Translations under genes and position numbers: made by a program
Notes under the pieces: generated by a model
What the model saw: only the letters and a program-made list of their open reading frames with translations
What the model was told of the DNA's origin: nothing
The model's database searches: none
Shown: in pieces, positions 1 through 8,190 of the stretch
Layout of the letters: the number at the start of each line of letters is the position of its first letter
Position numbering within the stretch: the stretch's first letter is position 1
Source: Paenibacillus glucanolyticus NBRC 15330
GTDB lineage: Bacteria > Bacillota > Bacilli > Paenibacillales > Paenibacillaceae
Assembly (NCBI RefSeq): GCF_004000885.1
Contig: NZ_BIMC01000007.1
Span: forward strand, 62,001-126,000
Length of the DNA: 64,000 nt
Direction of reading: 5' to 3'

Positions 1-1
1 T

Positions 2-979
2 GCGGCGGGATGCGGTACAGGCGGACAGAACAAGAACACAGGCGCTGAAGGAGAAGAGGCCAAGAGTCCTGGGAAACTCCGTGACGTGCAGCTGATGCTC
101 GATTGGTCCGCCAATACCAATCACACGGGTCTGTATGCAGCGAAGGAGCTCGGATATTATGAGGAGGAAGGGCTCAACGTCCAGATCGTCCAGCCGGGAG
201 CCGGTGGAACGGATACGCTGGTCGCATCCGGTAACGTGCCGTTCGGCATAAGCTATCAGGAAGGGGTAACCCTCGCCAGAACGCAAGGCTTGCCGCTCGT
301 CTCCATTGCGGCGATCATTCAGCATAATACATCCGGCTTTGCCGCTCCCAAGGACAAAGGGATCGTGAAGGCTGGAGATTTCGAAGGTAAATCCTATGGC
401 GGCTGGGGCTCCCCCGTTGAGGAAGCTGTCATGAAATCCATCATGGAGATCGACGGTGCCGATGTCAGCAAAGTCAATATGGTCAACATGGGCGATGCCG
501 ATTATTTTACTGCCGTCAAACGCGACATTGATTTCGCCTGGATCTTCTACGCCTGGACGGGCATCGAAGCCGAGCTCCGCAATGAGCCGCTTGATATGAT
601 CTATGTGAAGGACTACTCTGACCAGCTCGATTATTACACGCCGGTCATCGTGACCAACGAGAAGCTGATCCAAGAGGACCCTGAGCTTGTCAGAGCCTTC
701 ATGCGGGCTACTTCCAAAGGATACAACTATGCTATTGAGCATCCTGAGGATGCAGCAGCGCTGCTCTCGAAGGCCGTGCCTGATCTGGATGCCGAGCTGG
801 TTCTGGCCAGCCAGAAATGGCTGAGTCCCCGCTATCAGGATGACGCGCCTCGTTGGGGTGAACAGAAAGCCGAAGTATGGTCGGGGTATGCCGACTGGAT
901 GTTTGAGCGCAAACTGCTGGAGAAAGAGCTTGATGCAGACCGCGCGTTCACCAATGATTTTTTACCGGAACAACCATAA
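2..979 (+). CDS. ABC transporter substrate-binding lipoprotein, NMT1/THI5-like, 5' end cut by window
   Basis: The reading frame is already open at the left edge and begins with Ala-Ala-Gly-Cys, the end of a lipoprotein signal peptide with the modified Cys at bases 11-13, so only a short signal region is missing. About 325 residues are visible. The start of the mature domain (LDWSANTNHTGLYAAKELGYY) is typical of the NMT1/THI5-like family, which binds pyrimidine precursors of thiamine outside the membrane. The next gene encodes a thiamine-binding protein and is followed by permease and ATPase genes, which supports a thiamine-precursor importer over other NMT1-family ligands such as sulfonates. 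The promoter, and any TPP riboswitch, would lie left of the window. Confidence 0.85.
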   Translation, partial: AAGCGTGGQNKNTGAEGEEAKSPGKLRDVQLMLDWSANTNHTGLYAAKELGYYEEEGLNVQIVQPGAGGTDTLVASGNVPFGISYQEGVTLARTQGLPLVSIAAIIQHNTSGFAAPKDKGIVKAGDFEGKSYGGWGSPVEEAVMKSIMEIDGADVSKVNMVNMGDADYFTAVKRDIDFAWIFYAWTGIEAELRNEPLDMIYVKDYSDQLDYYTPVIVTNEKLIQEDPELVRAFMRATSKGYNYAIEHPEDAAALLSKAVPDLDAELVLASQKWLSPRYQDDAPRWGEQKAEVWSGYADWMFERKLLEKELDADRAFTNDFLPEQP

Positions 980-1066
980 GGTCTTTTCTATCAAGAAGAG
1001 AATCGGCCTGACAGCAGGCTGTCTCTCTTTCATAATCATATCGCTGCACGAAAGGTTGGATTATAT

Positions 1067-1360
1067 ATGGCGAACACCCTCTTGAGCATTCAAGTGATAC
1101 CCCGGACGCCGGGTGGACGGGACAGCATCCCTTATGTGGATGAAGCGATCAAGGTTATTGAGGACTCGGGTGTGAAGTACGAGGTCCATGCACTGGAGAC
1201 AACCATGGAAGGAGAACTCTCCGAGCTGCTAAAGATCGTCGAGCGCATGCATGAGGCGCTGGTGAATGCGGGAAGTCCCAGCATCATATCCCAGGTCAAA
1301 ATCGCACATCATCCGAGCGGCATCAGCATGGATAAGCTGACTGAGAAATATCGTCCATGA
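1067..1360 (+). CDS. MTH1187-family thiamine-binding protein
   Basis: A 97-residue cytoplasmic protein of the Thiamine_BP (DUF77/MTH1187) family. The N-terminal LSIQVIPRTPGG strand and the EVHALETTMEGELSEL segment match this ferredoxin-like fold, whose members bind thiamine or related compounds. It lies 87 bp after the binding protein, and its stop codon overlaps the start of the permease gene (ATGA), so the two are probably translationally coupled. A ribosome site (AAAGGTTGGA) precedes the ATG. Its place inside a transporter operon suggests a cytosolic sensor or carrier of the imported precursor; that role is inferred. Confidence 0.85.
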   Translation: MANTLLSIQVIPRTPGGRDSIPYVDEAIKVIEDSGVKYEVHALETTMEGELSELLKIVERMHEALVNAGSPSIISQVKIAHHPSGISMDKLTEKYRP

Positions 1361-2112
1361 GAAGCTGGTGGAGCTCCGTCTGGCCGCCTGTTGTGGCGGT
1401 CCTCTTCTTTTTGCTGGTATGGCAGGCGGCGGTATCGATCTTCGATATCGAAAAATTTATTCTGCCTGCGCCAACGGCGATCGGATCCGAGGCAGTTACC
1501 GGTGCTGCCGGTCTTTTCCAGCATACATTAGCCACCCTGCAGCTAACCTTGATCGGGTTTATCATCGGAACAACAATCGGACTTGTGATTTCACTGGCTC
1601 TGCATATGGTGCCTTTTCTAAAAACAGCTCTTTATCCGCTTCTGATTCTTAGCCAGAATGTACCGACTATCGCCCTTGCGCCGCTCCTCATGATCTGGTT
1701 CGGCTTCGGCATGCTGCCCAAGGTTATTGTGATTACCCTGGTCTGCTTCTTCCCGGTGGCCATTGCGGCTCTGGACGGGCTCGCCCGAACCGATCGCACC
1801 ATGATGAATTACATGCAGATGGCGGGGGCTACATCATGGCAAATCTTTACCAAGCTGGAGCTGCCTCATGCCCTTCCCTCCATCTTCTCCGGGATTCGGA
1901 TCGCGGCCACCTATTCCGTCATGGGTGCGGTCATCGGAGAATGGATCGGCTCCGACCGGGGAATCGGTTACTACATGATGCTGCAAAAATCCGGCTACCG
2001 CACGGATCGGGTATTCGTTGCGATTCTGGTCATCGTCCTGCTCAGCCTGCTGATGGTTCTGCTTATCACCCTGCTGGAGAAACGGCTGATCCGTTGGAAC
2101 CGGAAAAGCTAA
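1357..2112 (+). CDS. ABC transporter permease (thiamine-precursor importer)
   Basis: A 251-residue integral membrane protein with about six hydrophobic segments and a cytoplasmic EAA-type loop (GATSWQIFTKLELPHALPSI) that docks on the ATPase. It belongs to the BPD_transp_1 permeases that work with NMT1-type binding proteins, as in ThiX and SsuC. It overlaps the preceding gene by 4 nt and is followed after 58 bp by the ATPase gene. The ligand is inferred only from the neighbouring thiamine-binding protein. Confidence 0.88.
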   Translation: MRSWWSSVWPPVVAVLFFLLVWQAAVSIFDIEKFILPAPTAIGSEAVTGAAGLFQHTLATLQLTLIGFIIGTTIGLVISLALHMVPFLKTALYPLLILSQNVPTIALAPLLMIWFGFGMLPKVIVITLVCFFPVAIAALDGLARTDRTMMNYMQMAGATSWQIFTKLELPHALPSIFSGIRIAATYSVMGAVIGEWIGSDRGIGYYMMLQKSGYRTDRVFVAILVIVLLSLLMVLLITLLEKRLIRWNRKS

Positions 2113-2170
2113 TGCCCAGCAGTCATGGGCCAATACACGATCATCCTTAATGAAGGAGGTATTTCGCGAT

Positions 2171-3010
2171 ATGACACAACAAGTTGCTCCGCCGGTCCAG
2201 GGTGGGCTTAATCCCCCCTCCGTGGAAGCCTCTCGGACGCCTGCGCTGGAGGTACGAAACCTTCGGAAAACCTTCCGCGACCGACGCAGCGAGGTTCATG
2301 TGCTGGATGACCTTGCGCTTCAGGTACAGCCCGGTGAATTCGTCTCGATTATCGGGCCGTCAGGCAGCGGAAAAAGCACACTTTTCCACATCATCGGTGG
2401 CTTAACGGCTCCTGATTCCGGCTCAGTCTTCATGGATGGTCGTGACGTAACGGGAAAAAAAGGGCTCATTGCCTACATGCCTCAGCAGCCTGCCCTGTTC
2501 CCTTGGCGAACGGTGGAGGACAACGTGCTGCTTCCCGAGGAGCTCAGAGGCACCCAGAAGGCCGTCGCCAGGGCAAATGCCCGGCGCTGGATGGAACGGG
2601 CCGGACTTGCCGGCTTCGAGAAGGCGTATCCGCATACCCTCTCAGGAGGGATGCAGCAGCGGGCCGCCTTCCTGCGCGCATTGATGAGCCCGCAGGAAGT
2701 GATGTGTCTGGATGAGCCCTTCAGCGCACTCGATGCACTGACACGCAGTGATATGCAGCGCTGGCTGCTCGATATATGGGAGGAGACGCGCCGTTCGGTG
2801 CTGATGATTACCCATCATATTGAGGAAGCACTTCTGCTCTCCGACAGCATCTATATTCTGTCGGCGCGGCCTGGGGCCATTTTAAAACGAATCGAGGTCC
2901 CGTTCCCCCGTCCACGCCGTGAGGAAATTCTGCTGGATCCATCCTTCATCACGCTGAAAACCGAAATATCCGCCATGATGCGGGAGGAGCAGCAAGAACG
3001 CGGACAGTAA
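2171..3010 (+). CDS. ABC transporter ATP-binding protein (thiamine-precursor importer)
   Basis: A 279-residue cytoplasmic ATPase with Walker A (GPSGSGKST), signature (LSGGMQQR), Walker B (VMCLDEPF) and the switch His (TRRSVLMITHHIEEALLLSD). It resembles the SsuB/TauB/ThiZ group. The ATG at 2171 is chosen because a strong GAAGGAGGT lies at 2152-2160; the upstream ATG at 2150 would overlap this ribosome site. It completes the importer with the permease and lipoprotein before it. Confidence 0.9.
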   Translation: MTQQVAPPVQGGLNPPSVEASRTPALEVRNLRKTFRDRRSEVHVLDDLALQVQPGEFVSIIGPSGSGKSTLFHIIGGLTAPDSGSVFMDGRDVTGKKGLIAYMPQQPALFPWRTVEDNVLLPEELRGTQKAVARANARRWMERAGLAGFEKAYPHTLSGGMQQRAAFLRALMSPQEVMCLDEPFSALDALTRSDMQRWLLDIWEETRRSVLMITHHIEEALLLSDSIYILSARPGAILKRIEVPFPRPRREEILLDPSFITLKTEISAMMREEQQERGQ

Positions 3011-3108
3011 CAACGTGAACCGTAAACAGAATAATCATTCATCATCCAGCTCCCATCACATCAATGCCACAGAGCTTCGAGAAAGCTTGGTAGAAAGAGT
3101 ATGTAACG

Positions 3109-3924
3109 ATGAAATCACTAACGCAAACAGGGGCCGGAGCTCCACTGTTAGACACCCACATTCATCTGGACCGTTATTCGTTATCCGATCAGGAAGCGAT
3201 TGTGGCGGATATCCGGCATAGCGAGGTTCAGAGCATCATCTCTGTCTCTATGGATCTGGCTTCCTGCAAACGGAATCTGGAGCTGTCCCGGCTGTACGGA
3301 ACAATGGTACGGGCTGCATTCGGTTATCATCCGGAGCAGCCTGTCCCCTCCTCTGCTGAAACGAAGGCGCTGCTGGACTGGATGGAAGAACATGCCGATG
3401 ACATGATTGCCGTCGGTGAGGTGGGTCTCCCCTATTATGCAAAATTAGAAGCTGAATCCGAGGGCCGTTCGTGGGATAACCGTCCATATGAATATCTACT
3501 GGAACAATTTATTCTTTTTGCGAAAAAGCATCATAAACCTGTGATTCTGCATGCTGTATATGAAGATGCGGAAACCGCATGTCGCTTGCTCGAAAAATAT
3601 GGCGTCACCCGTGCCCATTTCCATTGGTTTAAGGGCTCTCGTGACACCTTGCTGCGGATGGCGGGTAACGGATATTATATCTCCTTTACGCCTGATATCC
3701 TGTATGAAGATGAAATTCGTGAAATTGCTCGCCTATACCCCGATCATCTTGTTATGACCGAGACCGATGGACCTTGGCCGTTCGAAGGTCCCTTTGCCGG
3801 GCAGATGACCCACCCTCGGATGACCTCCGCCGTTGCCGCTGCCTGGGCAGAGCTTCAAGGGGTATCCGTGCTTGCGGCGCGGGAGCGGTTATACGAGAAT
3901 GCCGTACGCTTATACGGCCTATAA
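3109..3924 (+). CDS. TatD-family metal-dependent hydrolase
   Basis: A 271-residue amidohydrolase-fold protein. TatD-type metal-ligand motifs are visible: DTHIHLDRY near the N-terminus, GYHPEQP, GEVGLPYY (metal-bridging Glu), ILHAVYEDA, HFHWFKG and MTETDGPW. Classical TatD proteins are nucleases or phosphohydrolases. This one follows the thiamine-precursor transporter by 98 bp on the same strand, so a role in processing the imported precursor (for example deformylation or amide hydrolysis) is possible but inferred. The ribosome site is weak (GAAAGAGT). Confidence 0.82.
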   Translation: MKSLTQTGAGAPLLDTHIHLDRYSLSDQEAIVADIRHSEVQSIISVSMDLASCKRNLELSRLYGTMVRAAFGYHPEQPVPSSAETKALLDWMEEHADDMIAVGEVGLPYYAKLEAESEGRSWDNRPYEYLLEQFILFAKKHHKPVILHAVYEDAETACRLLEKYGVTRAHFHWFKGSRDTLLRMAGNGYYISFTPDILYEDEIREIARLYPDHLVMTETDGPWPFEGPFAGQMTHPRMTSAVAAAWAELQGVSVLAARERLYENAVRLYGL

Positions 3925-3942
3925 GAAAAGCTATCCATACGC

Positions 3943-3970
3943 CAAGTCGATTGTTCAAGCAATCGGCTTG
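3943..3970. terminator. Hairpin between convergent genes
   Basis: An inverted repeat CAAGTCGATTG / CAATCGGCTTG around a 6-nt loop. It lies 18 bp after the TatD-like gene and overlaps the last codons of the convergent Spo0E-like gene. The T tract is short, so strength is uncertain; it may serve mainly the plus strand. Confidence 0.55.
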
Positions 3971-4131
3971 TTCTCTCTAAGGACTCGATTATATTGATTA
4001 ATCAGTTCGTCGAGCACAATCGATTGTCTGAGGACTTTGGGATGATTAAAATCACGATACCGCTGCTTTATCTTGTGAAGCTTGTGCCGCTCTCGCTCGA
4101 TATCAAACTTTATGCCTTCCTTCGTTTCCAT
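3955..4131 (-). CDS. Spo0E-like aspartyl-phosphate phosphatase
   Basis: A 58-residue protein that reads as two short helices with the family core SIVLDELINQYN; the Asp of the LD pair is the catalytic acid in Spo0E proteins. These proteins remove phosphate from Spo0A~P and so delay sporulation. The start at 4131 (METKEG) is chosen because GGGGAGG lies about 10 nt upstream; the frame also opens seven codons earlier, but that ATG would overlap this ribosome site. It stands alone, convergent with the TatD-like gene. Confidence 0.8.
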   Translation of the reverse strand: METKEGIKFDIERERHKLHKIKQRYRDFNHPKVLRQSIVLDELINQYNRVLRENKPIA

Positions 4132-4263
4132 GACTTTATGTCCTCCCCTCATGTAATATTTTATACTTTAATGTAAAATTATAGGATGTATGATATTAGA
4201 CATCAAAGACTTAACATGAGGGGCTGTTTTCGATATTCATGCCTCTAGAAAAACACCCGCGAA

Positions 4264-4303
4264 AAACCCCGCAATGCGTGAATTCACACGCATTGCGGGG
4301 TTT
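4264..4303 (-). terminator. Rho-independent terminator of the 4316-7836 transporter operon
   Basis: A 17-bp perfect stem (AAACCCCGCAATGCGTG and its complement) with a 6-nt loop; read on the minus strand it ends in a TTTTT run. It lies 12 bp past the stop of the binding-protein gene. Confidence 0.9.
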
Positions 4304-4315
4304 GGGATCACTCCA

Positions 4316-5869
4316 TTATTTTGCAAACTTCTCTTGATATACCTTCGTCATCTCTTCCGTAATTTCCGCCATTTTCGGATCATTTTTTATCGTCTCAATC
4401 AATTTATCGTACGACTCAACCGGTTCTTTCCCGGTGATGACCATGACACGCATATCCTCCACTTTCTTGGAGATTTCTGGATAGTATTTGTTATAGGCTT
4501 CCGAATACAACTCTCCCGAAGGATTCGGAACCTGCACCGTCTTGCGCTCCGTGACGATGTCTACGTTCCGTGTGTATACTTCATCCGGCATCCCTACCGC
4601 GTTGATGGCCATGTCGTCACTTACAAGGTGAATGAAATTGTTCAGGTTGCCGTCACCTGTCTTATCCTTGACGGCCTGCGGCGTTGCAACCTTCTTTCCG
4701 TTCTCGACGGTGTAATGGACTCCCTCAATCCCGTAGGTCAGCATCTCATTTCCTTCCGGGCTGTAGCCATAGTCGAAGAGCTCCAGAATTTTTTTCACTT
4801 TTGCCTCCGGCACTTTCTTCGGAATCAGGTACACTCCATAGTACGGAGATCCTGAAGGCGTATACTTCACTCCGTTTGGATTCTCCAAGTAGGCAAGCGG
4901 CATCAAATCAGCCTTGGGATCCACATTTTTCACCGCTTCGCCAGTTACCCACGCATGGTTCATGGACATGCCGCCTACCCCTGCCTTGGCACTTCGCATC
5001 GTATCCATCACCTGCGAGAACTTCATGATCGCAAAATCTTTGGGGAACAATCCTTCTTCATAGGCCTTTTTGATCCACAACATGGCCTCCTTGGACTCGT
5101 CCGACGTAAGGATAGGAGACAGCGTATTATCGGCCTCCAGCTTCCATGCCCCTTGCGTTTCATTAAAGAGATTATAAATGTAAGCAAGTGCGCCGGGATT
5201 CGCCGCATATGGAATTTCATCAGCCTGTCCGTTACCATTCGGGTCCTGCTCTTTGAAAGCTTTTAACACATTATGAAACTCATCCAGTGTCTTGGGCGTT
5301 TCCAGCTGAAGGGCATCCAGCCAGTCCTTGCGGATCATCGGGAACACACCGCCGCCATAGCTTGGATAGTATCGCGGAATGACAATGTTCTTGCCGTCCA
5401 CCTTGGTGATCTCCCACATGTCCTTCAACTCTTCGCGATTTAAATTAGGGTAGTCTTTGAGAAAAGGCGTCAAATCCCAGAACACCCCCTGCTTCAGCAT
5501 CTTCTGAAGCTGAGGGTTCTGCATCGTTTCCACAAAAGTAACCTCTGGAAGATCACCGGATGCGAGCATGACATTGATCTTCTCTTCAGCCGTGGATGGG
5601 GACAGCCACGTAATGTTCAGTTTGGTATTGGTGTGTTTCTCCAGCTCCTTCCAAAGCGGATTGGTGTTGTCAATAAATTCGGTGGCATAGTTCAAGGTCT
5701 GGATCGTAATGCTGGTAGGTTCACTGCTGTCTGTTCCTCCCACGTTATCGCTCGAGGCGCTACCAGCCCCGCTGCCGCAAGCACTAAGCAAGAGCGAACT
5801 TGCCAAGAGCAGCAGCCCTGTCATTTTTAAAAACGGCTTACCTGACTTTGGTTCCATGTTGTTCATCAT
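4316..5869 (-). CDS. Extracellular solute-binding lipoprotein (oligosaccharide ABC transporter)
   Basis: A 517-residue lipoprotein. The signal peptide has the lipobox LLLSAC (Cys31) followed by a Gly/Ser-rich linker. The size (>500 aa) and composition fit the LplA/YtcQ/YesO group that binds complex polysaccharide fragments. The open frame continues far upstream through the next gene, but the start at 5869 (MMNNMEP) is preceded by GGAGAAGG. It is the last gene of the operon after two permeases. No ATPase gene is present, so a shared MsmX-type ATPase elsewhere in the genome probably drives it. The exact sugar is unknown. Confidence 0.88.
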   Translation of the reverse strand: MMNNMEPKSGKPFLKMTGLLLLASSLLLSACGSGAGSASSDNVGGTDSSEPTSITIQTLNYATEFIDNTNPLWKELEKHTNTKLNITWLSPSTAEEKINVMLASGDLPEVTFVETMQNPQLQKMLKQGVFWDLTPFLKDYPNLNREELKDMWEITKVDGKNIVIPRYYPSYGGGVFPMIRKDWLDALQLETPKTLDEFHNVLKAFKEQDPNGNGQADEIPYAANPGALAYIYNLFNETQGAWKLEADNTLSPILTSDESKEAMLWIKKAYEEGLFPKDFAIMKFSQVMDTMRSAKAGVGGMSMNHAWVTGEAVKNVDPKADLMPLAYLENPNGVKYTPSGSPYYGVYLIPKKVPEAKVKKILELFDYGYSPEGNEMLTYGIEGVHYTVENGKKVATPQAVKDKTGDGNLNNFIHLVSDDMAINAVGMPDEVYTRNVDIVTERKTVQVPNPSGELYSEAYNKYYPEISKKVEDMRVMVITGKEPVESYDKLIETIKNDPKMAEITEEMTKVYQEKFAK

Positions 5870-5940
5870 TAGACCTTCTCCCTTATTTAGAATTATTCGA
5901 CCTGACTGATCATGGTGGCAAAAACAGACCGTATATCGAC

Positions 5941-6825
5941 TCATTCCTTGACGGAGCCCACCATCGCCCCTTTGGCGAAGTGTTTCTGCAGGAATGGATA
6001 CACTAACATGATTGGAACGGTTGCAATAACAACCGCTGCCATCTTCAACGTTTCCGTTGGAACGGGGCGGTTCACTTGGAAGGCGAATCCTCCGCCACTG
6101 CCCGAACCCATTGTGGTTGGATCTACAAGCATATTCTGCAGCAGCACCTGCAGCGGCCACATTTTCTGGTCATTAATAAACATCAGTGCGTTGAAGTAGG
6201 TGTTCCAATAACCGACCGCAAAGAACAACCCGAAGGCTACCAGCGCAGGCAGCGACAACGGCAGGATAATCCGCCAAAATACCCCGATATCATTGGAGCC
6301 GTCGATCATCGCGGCTTCCTCCAGACTTTCCGGGATGCTGTCGAAGAATCCCTTCATGAGCAGCACGTACCACGCACTGGTCAAGCTGGGCAGGATAAGC
6401 GACCAAATGCTGTCAATGAGTCCCACGTTACGGACGACCAGGTACAGCGGAACCAGCCCTGGCGTAAAGAGAAAGGTGATTAATACCATAACCATCATGG
6501 CCTTGCGAAATCGAAGGCGTTTACGGGACACCGCGTAAGCCAGGCCCCCGGTCACGAGCAGGCTGAGCAGCGTGCCCACCGTAGCCAGAAACACGCTAAC
6601 GGAGATCGAAGTGACAAACAAGCCGTTGGACAGCAGATGCTTATAAGCATCCAGCGTCCAAACGCGCGGCCACAGAATCAGGCTTCGTTGATAATACTCC
6701 ACGGGATCGGTAAACGACAAAATAACGGTATAGTAAATGGGAAATATCGTTGCCAAACCGATGATCAGCAGCAGACTGTTATTTACAAGACCAAACAGCC
6801 TTGTTTTCCATCCTTTCTCATGCAT
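5941..6825 (-). CDS. Carbohydrate ABC transporter permease (LplC/YtcP type)
   Basis: A 294-residue membrane protein with about six hydrophobic segments and the EAA loop EEAAMIDGSNDIGVFWRIILP. Its C-terminal MVGSVKE resembles the family ending (GxVKE). The ribosome site GGAGGAGT lies 8 nt before the ATG. It sits 30 bp after the first permease gene and 71 bp before the binding-protein gene, forming one minus-strand operon. Confidence 0.9.
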   Translation of the reverse strand: MHEKGWKTRLFGLVNNSLLLIIGLATIFPIYYTVILSFTDPVEYYQRSLILWPRVWTLDAYKHLLSNGLFVTSISVSVFLATVGTLLSLLVTGGLAYAVSRKRLRFRKAMMVMVLITFLFTPGLVPLYLVVRNVGLIDSIWSLILPSLTSAWYVLLMKGFFDSIPESLEEAAMIDGSNDIGVFWRIILPLSLPALVAFGLFFAVGYWNTYFNALMFINDQKMWPLQVLLQNMLVDPTTMGSGSGGGFAFQVNRPVPTETLKMAAVVIATVPIMLVYPFLQKHFAKGAMVGSVKE

Positions 6826-6855
6826 GCTTTACTCCTCCTTGTCTTCGCCGATCTG

Positions 6856-7836
6856 TTAGTACAAGCTTTCTTGACCGTATCGCCTTGCCAATCGGTTGGC
6901 CGTAACCACCATAATGACACCGACAATCGATTTGAATAATCCGATAGCTGTACTGTAACTGAACTCACCCTGACGAATCCCGACCCGGTACACATAAGTA
7001 TCGAACACTTCGGCTACATTGGTGACAGGTGCATTCATCATCAGATAAATCTGTTCGAATCCCGTATCGAGGATCGTGCCCAGGCGCAGAATCAACAGAA
7101 TCAGGATCACGTTACGCATCGCGGGCAGGGTAATGTGCCACATCCGTCTCATCCGTCCCGCACCGTCCATGACCGACGCTTCATATAATTGCGGATCCAC
7201 TCCGGCAATGGCGGCGAGGAAGATGATCGTTCCCCATCCAATCTCCTTCCAGATGGACTGCGCCGTCAGCATGCCCCAGAAGTAGTTCGGGTTGGAGAGA
7301 ATATCAACCGTCTGCCAGTCCATGGAGATTAACCACTTATTGAACAGGCCCTCCGATTGCGAGAACATCAGGTAGGTGAGGCCATAGATCAATACCCACG
7401 ACAAAAAGTGGGGGATATACACCAGAGATTGAATGGTCCTCTTATAGATGGAGCTTCGTACTTCGTTCAGCATCAAGGATAGAATGATCGGTGCCGGAAA
7501 AAAGAAAATCAGGCTCAGGAAGCTGATCGCTAACGTATTTCGCAGCAGCATCCAGAAGTCATGATTGGAGAAAAACCGGGTGAAATGCTCAAACCCTACC
7601 CAAGGGCTTCCGAACACCCCAAAGTAGGGAGAATACTCTTGGAAGGCTATGACGAGATTCGTAATCGGAATATATTTGAAAATGATAAAAAAGATAAGGC
7701 CCGGCAAAGCCAGCACATACAAATACTTGTCACGCGCAACATCCGACCATATTCGTCCCCATTTTGTTTTGGATTTCAATGGAATGGGCGGCCTCCTGTT
7801 TCCTTTTGCCGACCGAACGGTTTCTTGTGCTTTCAT
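6856..7836 (-). CDS. Carbohydrate ABC transporter permease (LplB/YteP type)
   Basis: A 326-residue permease and the first gene of the operon. An N-terminal Arg/Lys-rich tail is followed by about six membrane segments and the EAA loop YEASVMDGAGRMRRMWHITLP. The ribosome site is GAGGGAG. Divergent transcription from the AraC-type regulator at 8191 suggests that this regulator controls the operon. A catabolite-repression-like site lies about 65 bp upstream. Confidence 0.9.
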   Translation of the reverse strand: MKAQETVRSAKGNRRPPIPLKSKTKWGRIWSDVARDKYLYVLALPGLIFFIIFKYIPITNLVIAFQEYSPYFGVFGSPWVGFEHFTRFFSNHDFWMLLRNTLAISFLSLIFFFPAPIILSLMLNEVRSSIYKRTIQSLVYIPHFLSWVLIYGLTYLMFSQSEGLFNKWLISMDWQTVDILSNPNYFWGMLTAQSIWKEIGWGTIIFLAAIAGVDPQLYEASVMDGAGRMRRMWHITLPAMRNVILILLILRLGTILDTGFEQIYLMMNAPVTNVAEVFDTYVYRVGIRQGEFSYSTAIGLFKSIVGVIMVVTANRLARRYGQESLY

Positions 7837-8190
7837 CGTTACTCCCTCACTTTCAGCCTTGTCGTGTCGTTCAACATACCGTTATCGGAACGTAACCTTA
7901 ATGTAAACGGTTGCAAAATTACCTGCAATTCTACTTTTTTTCCGCAGGACCTTGAATCCGGCTCCGGTCGATACAGTGCACGGCGAGTGCTGATTCTGCA
8001 AGGCATGTCTTATGTTCCATTTCCTTGGATTGCACTTTTTTTCCTGGGTGAATAAACAGCTTCTCACCAACACCAATAGGAAAATATGATCTTTTCAACC
8101 AATCCGCTCATTCGCTATGATAGTATTTAATCATTTCCGGCTTTCTACGATTTAGCCTTGAATTGTCTATGCCAACAGGGGGTTAAAGTA
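7837..8190. promoter_or_regulatory. Divergent control region with a cre-like site at 7902-7915
   Basis: A 354-bp gap between the divergent transporter operon and the AraC-type regulator. TGTAAACGGTTGCA at 7902-7915 matches the CcpA cre consensus TGWAANCGNTNWCA at 13 of 14 positions, so catabolite repression of the transporter is likely. TATGAT near 8116-8121 is a possible -10 for the regulator gene. No further gene is visible here. Confidence 0.55.

Noticed and set aside
5870..6160. A long N-terminal extension of the binding protein into the permease gene
   Set aside because: The extension has no signal-peptide character, whereas the internal start has a ribosome site followed by a perfect lipoprotein signal.
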